Below, one piece after another: positions 8,138 to 15,959 of a stretch of DNA of 64,000 nt. How positions within the stretch are numbered: the first letter of the stretch is position 1; each line of letters opens with the position of its first letter. Origin of the DNA: Oscillospiraceae bacterium (GTDB lineage: Bacteria; Bacillota; Clostridia; Oscillospirales; Ruminococcaceae); NCBI GenBank assembly GCA_022835495.1, contig BQOK01000001.1, positions 558,001-622,000 of the forward strand, in the 5' to 3' direction. The position numbers and the translations under genes were made by a program. The notes under the pieces were generated by a model, which did no database searches, was not told the DNA's origin, and worked only from the letters and a program-made list of their open reading frames with translations.

Positions 8138-9745
8138 ATGGAAAAAATGAAAAAACGGTTTGACCGTGCAGGTCAAACCCGCAAGGGCCCCGCCCTTGCG
8201 GAATGGGCCTTAAAGGGGCGGCTGCAGGGCCTTGCGGCGCTGGCGGTGAGCCTGTGCCTGGCGCTGGCGGTGCTGCCCATGCCGCAGGCGGCGGCCGAAA
8301 CCGCGGCCGACAAATGGGACGGCACGACCAAGGACACCAGCTGGTACGACGACAGCAAAAGCAGCTTTACCCTGACCACGGCCGCCCAGCTGGCGGGCAT
8401 GCGGGAACTCATGAAAAGCAATACGGATTTTGCCGGCAAGGCCGTTACCCTGGCAGCGGATCTTGACCTGGATAACAAGGAGTGGGGCGATGTGGACTGG
8501 CGCCTCTTTAAAGGGGAATTTGACGGGGGCGGCCACACCGTAAGCAACATTGCGGGCGGAAGCATTTTTGGTATGGTCGAAAACGGAAGCGTGCACTCGC
8601 TGCGGCTGAAAAATGTGAATATTTCCAAAACGGAAAACTCAAGCGGAGAAAACGGAATCGGCGGGTTGGTAAGGTATCTGAACGGCGGTGCGATCTACGA
8701 CTGTGTTGTGGAAAGCGGCACACTGACCTTGAGCGAGGTGAGTGACAGCGGCAACAATGATTATGTGGGCGGCCTGGTGGGCTGGGTTAAATCGGGCAGC
8801 GTGAAGAACTGCGCTTCTTTTGCCAGTGTAAGCGGAGCAACCACGTCGCAGTACGCGACCAACCTTGGCGTGGGCGGCCTGGTGGGCCGCATGGATGGCG
8901 GTACGGTGGAAAACTGCTACAGCACGGGTACGGTGACGGCCGCCGGCCCCGGCGGTTTTGCTTCCGGCGGGATTGTGGGGAAGCTGGCCAGCGGCTCGCT
9001 GGCCCACTGTTACTGGAACAGCGGCGCTGCGGATGCAGCGGGCGCGGGCAGCCCCACCGAGTGCTACAAGGTCACAGCGGAGCAGGCGGCGGGCACGGGC
9101 AGCGCGGTGATCGGCGTGGGCAGCACCTACGCCAACACCCCCTCGCTGACCACGGCGCTGAACAACTGGGTGGCCGCGCAGGGCGCGGGGACCTGCAGCG
9201 CCTGGAGGGCAAAGGGCGGCCAGCCGGCAATGGAAGCGTTCCTGCCCGAGTACCTGGACGTGGCGGGGCCGCTGGAGGAAACAACGCACCAGAGCGCGGG
9301 GGGCAGCGTGAACGCAGGGATGGATCTGGAGGGCCAGGTACAGGAGAATGTGGAGCTTTTGGCGGTTACGATCCCGGCGGGGATCCCGTTCATCCTGGAC
9401 GTGGACGGCACGGGCGCGCTGACGCGTGTGCTCTCGGCCACGGGGCGGGTGACGAACCGGTCGGATATGGCGATTGACGTGACGCTGGCCAGCGTGAGCG
9501 ACGACACGCAGAACCCGCTGCTGGGCAAGGCGGACCTTTACCTGGTGCCGGACCCGGCGCCGGCGGGCTACACACGCACAAAGCTTGCGGCGGGCAGCCC
9601 GGACACGGCGCTGGCGGCGGGGCTTGCAAAGGACGCGGCGGTGGCGCTTACGGTGGAGGGCGACCCGAAAGCGAACGCGGGCCTTGGCATGGACGGCGAC
9701 ACCTTTACCATTGCCACGGTTTTGAAGGTGACAAAGGCAGCTTAA
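8138..9745 (+). CDS. Secreted GLUG-repeat protein with shared C-terminal beta domain, copy A
   Basis: 535 residues. An unusually long signal region (1-53) has a basic, conserved n-region (RFDRAGQTRKG) before LAALAVSLCLALAVLPMPQAAA. The mature part opens WDGTTKDTSWYDD, then LTTAAQLAGMRELM, LAADLDL and GEFDGGGHTVSNI, the usual opening of GLUG-motif proteins; GLUG repeats such as GGLVGWVKSGSVKNC and GGLVGRMDGGTVENC follow (about 150-300). After YLDVAGPLEETTHQSAGGSV comes the shared domain (about 390-535) with VTIPAGIPFILDVDGTG, TRVLSATGRVTNRS and ATVLKVTKAA. AAGGAAG precedes the ATG. Two perfect inverted repeats lie in the signal-peptide codons. Confidence 0.75.
   Translation: MEKMKKRFDRAGQTRKGPALAEWALKGRLQGLAALAVSLCLALAVLPMPQAAAETAADKWDGTTKDTSWYDDSKSSFTLTTAAQLAGMRELMKSNTDFAGKAVTLAADLDLDNKEWGDVDWRLFKGEFDGGGHTVSNIAGGSIFGMVENGSVHSLRLKNVNISKTENSSGENGIGGLVRYLNGGAIYDCVVESGTLTLSEVSDSGNNDYVGGLVGWVKSGSVKNCASFASVSGATTSQYATNLGVGGLVGRMDGGTVENCYSTGTVTAAGPGGFASGGIVGKLASGSLAHCYWNSGAADAAGAGSPTECYKVTAEQAAGTGSAVIGVGSTYANTPSLTTALNNWVAAQGAGTCSAWRAKGGQPAMEAFLPEYLDVAGPLEETTHQSAGGSVNAGMDLEGQVQENVELLAVTIPAGIPFILDVDGTGALTRVLSATGRVTNRSDMAIDVTLASVSDDTQNPLLGKADLYLVPDPAPAGYTRTKLAAGSPDTALAAGLAKDAAVALTVEGDPKANAGLGMDGDTFTIATVLKVTKAA
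8157..8201 (+). other. Tandem intragenic inverted repeats (hairpin pair), copy A
   Basis: First hairpin: arms GGTTTGACC (8157-8165) and GGTCAAACC (8171-8179) around GTGCA. Second: arms CCGCAAGGGC (8179-8188) and GCCCTTGCGG (8192-8201) around CCC. Both are perfect and lie about 20 and 40 bases after the ATG, inside the signal-peptide codons. No T-run follows, so these are not terminators. The same pair occurs at 9816, 15980 and 19705. Confidence 0.85.
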
Positions 9746-9796
9746 ACCACCGCACCTGCCGCACCGGCGGGCGCGGCAGAGGAAAGGAAGAACAAC

Positions 9797-11554
9797 ATGG
9801 AAAAAATGAAAAACCGGTTTGACCGTGCAGGTCAAACCCGCAAGGGCGAGGCCCTTGCGGAATGGGGCTTAAAGGGGCGGCTGCGGGGCCTTGCGGCGCT
9901 GGCGGTGAGCCTGTGCCTGGCGCTGGCGATCCTGCCCATGCCGCAGGCGGCGGCCGCCAACGCGTGGGACGGCACCACGCAGGATACCACCTGGTATACC
10001 AATCACACCGGCGCCAGCGAATACACCATCAGCACCCCGGCGGAGCTGGCGGGCCTGGCGAAGCTTGTGAATGACGACACACAGACCTTCAGCGGAAAAA
10101 CCATCACGCTGGCCGCCGACCTGAACCTGGGCGGGCAGGCCTGGACGCCCATTGGAAGCGGAGTTCAGGCGTCCGGGAATTCTAAAAAATTCCAGGGCAC
10201 ATTTGACGGGGGCGGCCACAGCATTTCCGGCTTAAAGACGCCGGCGCGGCAGGACAGCGGGAACTTTGCCTGGGGGCTGTTTGGGAGTGCGAAGGACGCT
10301 GTGATCCGGGATGTTGCTGTGATAAACCCTGCAATCATGGTGACGGTCAACCAAGCGCCAATCAGCAGCGGCACCAAAAGCTCGATCGGCGGCATTGTTG
10401 GAAGGCCGGAGGGCAGCACGAAGATAGTGGGCTGCACGGTGCGCGGCGGTACGGTGGGCGTAAACCTGGAGGGGCGCAGCAGCCAGGATCCGCTCTATAT
10501 CGGCGGACTGGCCGGCGGCGACTATGGTGACAACAACGTGACATTTCAGGACTGCGCCGTTACGGACGTTCAGATCGTTGGAAAAGGGGTGCCCTTTAGT
10601 GAGGAGTCAGGTGGTGGTATCGTGGGCGGTTCCGTGAAGGCGACAATCTCGAACTGTGCGGTGTCCGGTTCCACGTCCATCACACTGCTGAGCGGAGGAC
10701 CAAGAATCTATGGAATAGCAGGGGACCTGGGGGGCTATGGGAACGCAGGCACCGTTGAAAACTGCTACAGCGGCATAAAGGGGCTGCCCATCGCGGACAG
10801 ATACACCACAATAAAATATTGTTACCAACTGGCCGATGCCGGGGGCGCAATTGCGAGCTCTACCGAGAGCTATACAGTTACCGCCGGGCAGGCGGCGGGC
10901 ACGGACAGCACGGTGATCGGCGCGGGCAGCACCTACGCCAACACCCCCTCGCTTGTGGAGGCGCTGAACGGCTGGACCGGCGCGCAAGGGGCGGGGATAT
11001 ATGATTCGTGGGTGCTGAGCCGCGGCACGCCTTTCCCGGCCAGGGTGGCGCCGCCCGAGTACCTGGACGTGGCGGGGCCGCTAAAGGAAACAACGCACCA
11101 GAGCGCGGGGGGCAGCGTGAACGCAGGGATGGACCTGGAGGGCCAGGTGCAGGAGAATGTGGAGCTTTTGGCGGTTACGATCCCGGCGGGGATCCCGTTC
11201 ATCCTGGACGTGGACGGCACCGGCGCGCTGACGCGCGTGCTCTCGGCCACGGGGCGGGTGACAAACCGGTCGGACATGGCGATCGACGTGGCGCTGGCCA
11301 GCGTGAGCGACGACGGGGCGAACCCGCTGCTGGGCAAGGCGGACCTTTACCTGGTGCCGGACCCGGCGCCGGCGGGCTACACGCGCGCAAAGCTTGCGGC
11401 GGGCAGCCCGAACACGGCGCTGGCGGAGGGGCTTGCAAAGGACGCGGCGGTGGCGCTTACGGTGGAGGGTGACCCGAAAGAGAACGCAGGCCTTGGCGTG
11501 GACGGCGACACCTTTACCATTGCCACGGTTTTGAAGGTGACAAAGGCAGCTTAA
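9797..11554 (+). CDS. Secreted GLUG-repeat protein with shared C-terminal beta domain, copy B
   Basis: 585 residues with the same layout as the preceding gene: long conserved signal region (RFDRAGQTRKG, then LAALAVSLCLALAILPMPQ), WDGTTQDTTWYTN, LAADLNLGGQAWTPIG, GTFDGGGHSISGL, GLUG-like repeats (GGIVGRPEGSTKIVGC, GGLAGGDYGDNN), and the shared C-terminal domain from about residue 430. Its last 160 residues are nearly identical to those of the genes at 8138 and 19686, and its whole length is closest to the gene at 19686, so a recent duplication or gene conversion is likely. It precedes an arylsulfotransferase-like gene across a 109-bp gap with two hairpins. Confidence 0.75.
   Translation: MEKMKNRFDRAGQTRKGEALAEWGLKGRLRGLAALAVSLCLALAILPMPQAAAANAWDGTTQDTTWYTNHTGASEYTISTPAELAGLAKLVNDDTQTFSGKTITLAADLNLGGQAWTPIGSGVQASGNSKKFQGTFDGGGHSISGLKTPARQDSGNFAWGLFGSAKDAVIRDVAVINPAIMVTVNQAPISSGTKSSIGGIVGRPEGSTKIVGCTVRGGTVGVNLEGRSSQDPLYIGGLAGGDYGDNNVTFQDCAVTDVQIVGKGVPFSEESGGGIVGGSVKATISNCAVSGSTSITLLSGGPRIYGIAGDLGGYGNAGTVENCYSGIKGLPIADRYTTIKYCYQLADAGGAIASSTESYTVTAGQAAGTDSTVIGAGSTYANTPSLVEALNGWTGAQGAGIYDSWVLSRGTPFPARVAPPEYLDVAGPLKETTHQSAGGSVNAGMDLEGQVQENVELLAVTIPAGIPFILDVDGTGALTRVLSATGRVTNRSDMAIDVALASVSDDGANPLLGKADLYLVPDPAPAGYTRAKLAAGSPNTALAEGLAKDAAVALTVEGDPKENAGLGVDGDTFTIATVLKVTKAA
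9816..9860 (+). other. Tandem intragenic inverted repeats (hairpin pair), copy B
   Basis: First hairpin: GGTTTGACC (9816-9824) and GGTCAAACC (9830-9838) around GTGCA. Second: CCGCAAGGGC (9838-9847) and GCCCTTGCGG (9851-9860) around GAG. Stems are identical to copy A, whereas the second loop differs (GAG instead of CCC). Confidence 0.85.
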
Positions 11555-11682
11555 ACACAAGCCCCTGCCGGGCGCAGGAGCGCCCGGCAGACCGAAGGGC
11601 ACCGGAGGAGCCGGCGCCTTTCGGCCTGCCAAGGGGAACCCGGCGGCAGAAAAAGGAGCATTTATGGAGAAAAAAACGAGCA
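11555..11682 (+). repeat. Direct repeat, 128 bp, copy 1 (intergenic plus start of arylsulfotransferase gene)
   Basis: The sequence from the stop of the GLUG gene through ATGGAGAAAAAAACGAGCA is repeated at 21426-21553 with one difference (G/A in the run before the ribosome binding site). Identity continues upstream into the 3' ends of the two GLUG genes and stops six codons into the arylsulfotransferase gene, so this is the edge of a duplicated block. Copy 1 is intact and leads into the functional gene. Confidence 0.9.
11565..11624 (+). other. Two intergenic hairpins without T-tract
   Basis: An 11-bp perfect stem CTGCCGGGCGC/GCGCCCGGCAG with loop AGGA (11565-11590) is followed by a second stem CCGAAGGGC/GCCTTTCGG (one G-T pair) enclosing CCGG/CCGG (11592-11624). 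No poly-T follows, so a role in mRNA stability or processing is more likely than termination. The same pair is at 21436-21495. Confidence 0.7.
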
Positions 11683-13439
11683 GGCGGCTGGCCTGGTGCC
11701 TGGCCGCGGTGCTGGCCACGGCGGCCGTTGCAGGCCTTGCCTGGCTGCGCCTGCGGGAGCCGGCGCTGGAGCCCGGCGCACAGCCCTCGCCAGAGGGGGG
11801 CCTTGCAGGGGGAAGCACCACCACGGCCGGCGCGGGCGGCGGCGAAACCCAGGCGCTGGTAAAGGCGTGCATGGAAAAAATTGAGCGCCAGGCCAAGGTG
11901 GACGAGCAGCTTTTGGCCGAACAGGAAAACGGGATATACCGCCTGCAGGCGCCCTTTATCCTGCTGGACCCCTATTCCATCGCACCGCTCAGCGCGGTGG
12001 CCATGTTCGATACCGACGAGGAAACGAGGATCACGGTGCGGGTGCCGGGGGATACGCCCAAGGCCGAGGTGAGCTACACCCTGCAGGAATACGGCACGAG
12101 GCACCAGGTGCCCATCTGCGGGCTGTACCCCGGCCGGGTGAACCGGGTGGAGCTTACGGCCGAGGACCGGCTGGGCGGGCGCAGCACGGCCACGGTGGAG
12201 ATTGAGACGGAACCGCTGGCCGCAGAACTGCAGAAGATCGTGCTGCTGGCCACCACCTTTGACGAAGCGGCATACCAGCCGGGGCTGAACTTTTCGTTCT
12301 CGAACCTGGACGAAAAGCCCTATCGCTTTGCATTTGACTGCAACGGCTGCATCCGCTGGTGCCTGACCGATGAGATGGGCTCGGGCAATGTGGGGAACGG
12401 AGCCGTGTACCAAAGCCGGGAGCGGGGGATTTTTCTGCCCCGGGGCAGCCAGGAGCAGGGCACGGTGCTGTTTGAAGAGACCGACCTGCTGGGCAAGGTG
12501 CTGGGGGTTTATTACGCGCCCTACGGCTCGCACCACGACACGGTGCTCACCGAGGGCGGCACCCTGCTGGCGAACGGCTCGAACAACGACATTTCCAACA
12601 CGACCATTGACGATTTTGTGTACGAGCTGGATCTTGACAGCGGCGAAATACTGCACACGCTGGACTACAAAACGGTGCTGCAGCGCACCCGCATTTTCGG
12701 CGGCCGCTACAGCGATGCCGATTGGATGCACATGAACGCCGCCGTTTACTGCGGAGAGAACATCGTGGCTTCGTCGAATTTTCAGTCGCTGGTGGTGTGC
12801 ACCGATTGGGACGGGAACATCCAGTGGATGCTGGGCGACCCCACAGGCTATTTGGAGCGGTATCAAAGGTATCTGCTCACCCCGGTGGGCGAGGGCTTTG
12901 AGTGGCCCTATAACCAGCACGCCGTGCAGGTGCTGCCCGACCAGGACGGCGACGCGGACACGGTGGACCTGCTGCTGTTCGACAACGGCCTGAGCCGCTT
13001 TTTGGTGGACAAGGAGCTGCAGCGCCAGATCACTGCGGGGGAAACCGCAAAGCCCAGCGACTACAGCCGCATGGTGCAGTACCGGGTGAACCAGCGGGAC
13101 ATGACGGTGGAGCAGGTCTGGCAGTACGGCAAGGAACACCCGGAGCTGTATGGCGACAAGCGAGGCGATGCAAACCTGCTGCCCAACGGCAATGTTTTGG
13201 GGCTGTTCTCGGTGGCGAACAACAGCTCCGCCACCAGCCACGCGGTCTACCAGGAGGTGGACCGGGCGGGCAATACCGTTTGGCAGTGCCTGGGGCAAAG
13301 CCGCACGGCCAGCAACGTTTACTGCGAGTATAAAACAGAGCGGCTGGAGCTTTATGGAGAAAATGCCGGCGAGCTTGCGCTGGGCCGGGAGGCCGCCGTT
13401 CTGATCCCGGAGGAGATCATGAGCCAATGCGGATATTAA
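11664..13439 (+). CDS. Exported arylsulfotransferase (ASST)-like protein
   Basis: 591 residues; AAAAGGAG precedes the ATG. An N-terminal membrane/signal segment (about 8-25, LAWCLAAVLATAAVAGLAWL) puts the protein outside the cell. The N-terminal beta domain includes GTRHQVPICGLYPGRVNRVE, typical of the ASST N-terminal domain. The propeller part shows SHHDTVLTEGGTLLANG, WMHMNAAVYCGENIV and YNQHAVQVLPDQDGD; the QHA His corresponds to the sulfo-His site of known ASST enzymes, which move sulfate from one phenol to another. The Arg-containing SSR motif I would expect after the second His is SSNFQ here, so activity is uncertain. It overlaps the next gene by 13 bp and probably acts with it. Confidence 0.75.
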   Translation: MEKKTSRRLAWCLAAVLATAAVAGLAWLRLREPALEPGAQPSPEGGLAGGSTTTAGAGGGETQALVKACMEKIERQAKVDEQLLAEQENGIYRLQAPFILLDPYSIAPLSAVAMFDTDEETRITVRVPGDTPKAEVSYTLQEYGTRHQVPICGLYPGRVNRVELTAEDRLGGRSTATVEIETEPLAAELQKIVLLATTFDEAAYQPGLNFSFSNLDEKPYRFAFDCNGCIRWCLTDEMGSGNVGNGAVYQSRERGIFLPRGSQEQGTVLFEETDLLGKVLGVYYAPYGSHHDTVLTEGGTLLANGSNNDISNTTIDDFVYELDLDSGEILHTLDYKTVLQRTRIFGGRYSDADWMHMNAAVYCGENIVASSNFQSLVVCTDWDGNIQWMLGDPTGYLERYQRYLLTPVGEGFEWPYNQHAVQVLPDQDGDADTVDLLLFDNGLSRFLVDKELQRQITAGETAKPSDYSRMVQYRVNQRDMTVEQVWQYGKEHPELYGDKRGDANLLPNGNVLGLFSVANNSSATSHAVYQEVDRAGNTVWQCLGQSRTASNVYCEYKTERLELYGENAGELALGREAAVLIPEEIMSQCGY

Positions 13440-13936
13440 AGGCAGCGGCATGCCTGGCGGCGGCGGTATGCCTGGCGGCCTGCGCCGGCGCACCGGCCAG
13501 GGCACCCGACCAAAGCGCTTTTACCTGGAAGCTGGAGATCTTGGGGGCACAGCGGTGCGAAGGGCTGCACGCGGTGCAGCAAACGACCCAATACGACGGC
13601 ACGGTGATTGAGACAGAATACGAAAAGCAGCCGCAGGAGGGGCAGGTATACCTGCTGGTGAACCTGCGGGTCTACAAGGAAAACGCGGGCGGCCCCGCCT
13701 TTTGCTGGGCGGACACGGCCCTGCAGGCGCCGGACGGCAGCCGCTACGCCCGCCTGGCCGACAATTTTTTGCAGGACTACGGCTACAGCCGCATGCCGGC
13801 GGCCGACCTGCAGCTGAAGGAGAACGAGGGCTGGGTGTGCTTTGAGGCGCCCGCGCAGTTGCAGAATGGGAGCTGGGCCCTGGTGAACACCAGCAGCGAA
13901 GGCGAAAACAGCGTTCCATTTTTGGCGGAGGAGTAA
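13427..13936 (+). CDS. Small putative lipoprotein
   Basis: 169 residues. The start overlaps the end of the arylsulfotransferase-like gene, suggesting translational coupling. A signal peptide ends in a lipobox-like LAAC (Cys about 20), so lipid anchoring on the outer membrane face is expected. The mature domain has a beta-rich pattern (FTWKLEILGAQRC, GQVYLLVNLRVYKEN, LQAPDGSRYARLADN) resembling DUF4352-type Ig-like lipoprotein domains, but that match is only by eye. It lies between two arylsulfotransferase-like genes and may be an accessory to them. Confidence 0.6.
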   Translation: MRILKAAACLAAAVCLAACAGAPARAPDQSAFTWKLEILGAQRCEGLHAVQQTTQYDGTVIETEYEKQPQEGQVYLLVNLRVYKENAGGPAFCWADTALQAPDGSRYARLADNFLQDYGYSRMPAADLQLKENEGWVCFEAPAQLQNGSWALVNTSSEGENSVPFLAEE

Positions 13937-13949
13937 GGGGGAAACGGGT

Positions 13950-15932
13950 TTGAAAAGCAGATGTATGCGCGCGCTGGCACTGGCGCTGGCGGCGGCCGCC
14001 CTGGCGGGCTGCAGCGCCGCCGGGCCAGCGCCAGCCGCGGCACCGAAAGCCGCCAAAAGCGAGGTTTTGGCCTGCGAGGACTGGCTGGTGCGCCAAAGCG
14101 CGCGCAGCGCCGCTTTGCTGGAGGAACTGGCCGGGGGCTACACGCCGCAGGCGCCGCTGGTGGTGCCGGACCCCTACGGCGCGGCGCCCCTGACCGCGCT
14201 GGTGCTGTTTGACACGCAGAAGCCCTGCACCGTGGAGATCGCCATTCCGGGCGACACCGAGAGCGCGAGTTTCCGGCACGCATTCGGGCAGGAGGGCACG
14301 CGGCACCAGATCCCGGTCTACGGGCTGTACCCCGGGCGGGTGAACCCGGTCCAGCTTACCCTGGCATATCAGGACGGCAGCGTGGAAACGGTGACGGTGC
14401 CGATTGCGACCGACCCGCTGCCGGATTACCTTGTGCCCTATGAAGCAACGGTGACGCAGCACGAGAGCGCCGACGGCGAGCTTTTGTACATGGCCATGGC
14501 CACCGACACGGTGTACCCCTTTGCGGTGGACGCCAACGGCGATGTGCGGTGGTATGCATCGGACAACGCTTTTTCGGGGGGGATCTTCCGCCGGCTGGAG
14601 AACGGGCGGTATCTGGGTTTTTCCAGCCCGCTGTACGCGCCCGCCTTTTTGCGGCCGGGTGTGGTGGAGCTGGACCGCATGGGCCGGGTGTACAGGGAAT
14701 ACCTGCACGATTTGATCCATCACGACGCGATCGAGCTACCGGGGGGCAACCTGCTGGCGCTGACGGTGAAAAGCGATTCGCAGCTCACGACGGGCGGCAT
14801 GACCGTGGGGCTGGACCGCATTGTGGAACTGGACCGGGCCACCGGCGCGGAGGTGCGCGGGTGGGACCTGAACGAGCTGTGCGGCTACACCGCCGGGGAT
14901 GTGGCAGAGGGGCGGTACCTGCACTGCAACGCGCTGTGGTACAGCGAAGCGGACGACGCGATCTTGGTTTCGGCGGCCAGCGCCTGCTGTGTGATCAAGC
15001 TGGACGCGGCCACCGGCGAGGTGGTGTGGGCCCTGGCAGACCCACGGCGGGGCTACCCCGAGCCGATCCAAAGCAAAATCCTGACCCCCGCGGGCGAGGG
15101 GTTTGAGTGGCAGGCACTGCAGCACGCGGTGATGCTGGCCGGGAACGGCGACGTGCTGATGCTGGACAACGGCACCGGGCGGCTGGGGGAAAACGGCGAG
15201 CCGGTGCCGGATCTGGAAAATTACAGCCGGCTGCTGCGCCTGCGGGTAAACGAGGGGCAGGGCACGGTGGAGCAGATCTACCAATACGGCAAAGAGCGGG
15301 GCAACGAGCTGTTCGCCGCTTATCTGGGCGATGTGGACGAGCTTGGGCCCGGGCATTACCTGCTTACCGCCGGAGGGCGCATTTTAAACGAGGACGGCAC
15401 CGCCAGCGGCACGGTGCTGGACGCCTATATGGGCATAAAGGCCACCGAGGCCAAGATCGTGGAGATCCGGGACGGGCAGGTGGTGTTTGAGGTGCATGTG
15501 GGCGGCGGCGGCCGGTTTGCAAACATTTACCGGGCCGAATGGGCCAGCGTGTATGCCCCGGGCGAAGGCGAATACGACCTGCAGGCCGCCGGCAAACGGA
15601 GCGGCACCCTGCTGCCCTCGGCCAGGGTGGAGTTCCGCCTGCCCGAAAACCCCCTGAAGCTGGAAAACTTCAGCGCGCAGCCCACCGACCAGGGCTACCA
15701 GCTCAGCGTGCCCGTGCAGGCGGAGCTGGGGCAGGGCGACACCCTGCTTTTGGAGCTGCGGCGGGGCGATACGACCCTGTATTACAGCGCGGCCGGGGCC
15801 ACCGGCGCACAGGCGCTGGTGCGGGCCGCCGGGCTGGAGGCGGGGGAATACGAGCTGGCGCTGGCGCTGGCCCGGGCCGATGGAAGGGTATATTACGCGC
15901 CACTGGGCTGCCGGTGGAACTGCGGCGGATAA
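13950..15932 (+). CDS. Arylsulfotransferase (ASST)-like lipoprotein
   Basis: 660 residues from a TTG start with AAGGGGG upstream; the in-frame ATG at 13965 is an alternative. A lipobox LAGC (Cys about 25) predicts a membrane-tethered lipoprotein. The N-terminal domain has GTRHQIPVYGLYPGRVNPVQ, and the propeller has LIHHDAIELPGGNLL, YLHCNALWYSEADDAILV and EWQALQHAVMLAGNGD, matching the order of conserved His residues in ASST. As in the upstream paralogue, the SSR motif is absent (SAASACCV). The C-terminal 130 residues form an extra beta domain. Two diverged ASST-like enzymes in a surface-protein cluster suggest modification of phenolic or Tyr groups, which is inference. Confidence 0.75.
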   Translation: MKSRCMRALALALAAAALAGCSAAGPAPAAAPKAAKSEVLACEDWLVRQSARSAALLEELAGGYTPQAPLVVPDPYGAAPLTALVLFDTQKPCTVEIAIPGDTESASFRHAFGQEGTRHQIPVYGLYPGRVNPVQLTLAYQDGSVETVTVPIATDPLPDYLVPYEATVTQHESADGELLYMAMATDTVYPFAVDANGDVRWYASDNAFSGGIFRRLENGRYLGFSSPLYAPAFLRPGVVELDRMGRVYREYLHDLIHHDAIELPGGNLLALTVKSDSQLTTGGMTVGLDRIVELDRATGAEVRGWDLNELCGYTAGDVAEGRYLHCNALWYSEADDAILVSAASACCVIKLDAATGEVVWALADPRRGYPEPIQSKILTPAGEGFEWQALQHAVMLAGNGDVLMLDNGTGRLGENGEPVPDLENYSRLLRLRVNEGQGTVEQIYQYGKERGNELFAAYLGDVDELGPGHYLLTAGGRILNEDGTASGTVLDAYMGIKATEAKIVEIRDGQVVFEVHVGGGGRFANIYRAEWASVYAPGEGEYDLQAAGKRSGTLLPSARVEFRLPENPLKLENFSAQPTDQGYQLSVPVQAELGQGDTLLLELRRGDTTLYYSAAGATGAQALVRAAGLEAGEYELALALARADGRVYYAPLGCRWNCGG

Positions 15933-15959
15933 AAAGCGCGGAGCGAAAGGCAGGAACAG

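Noticed and set aside
8157-8201. Rho-independent terminator within the gene start
   Set aside because: The stems have no T-run after them and lie inside an intact coding sequence; treated as an unexplained structured element.
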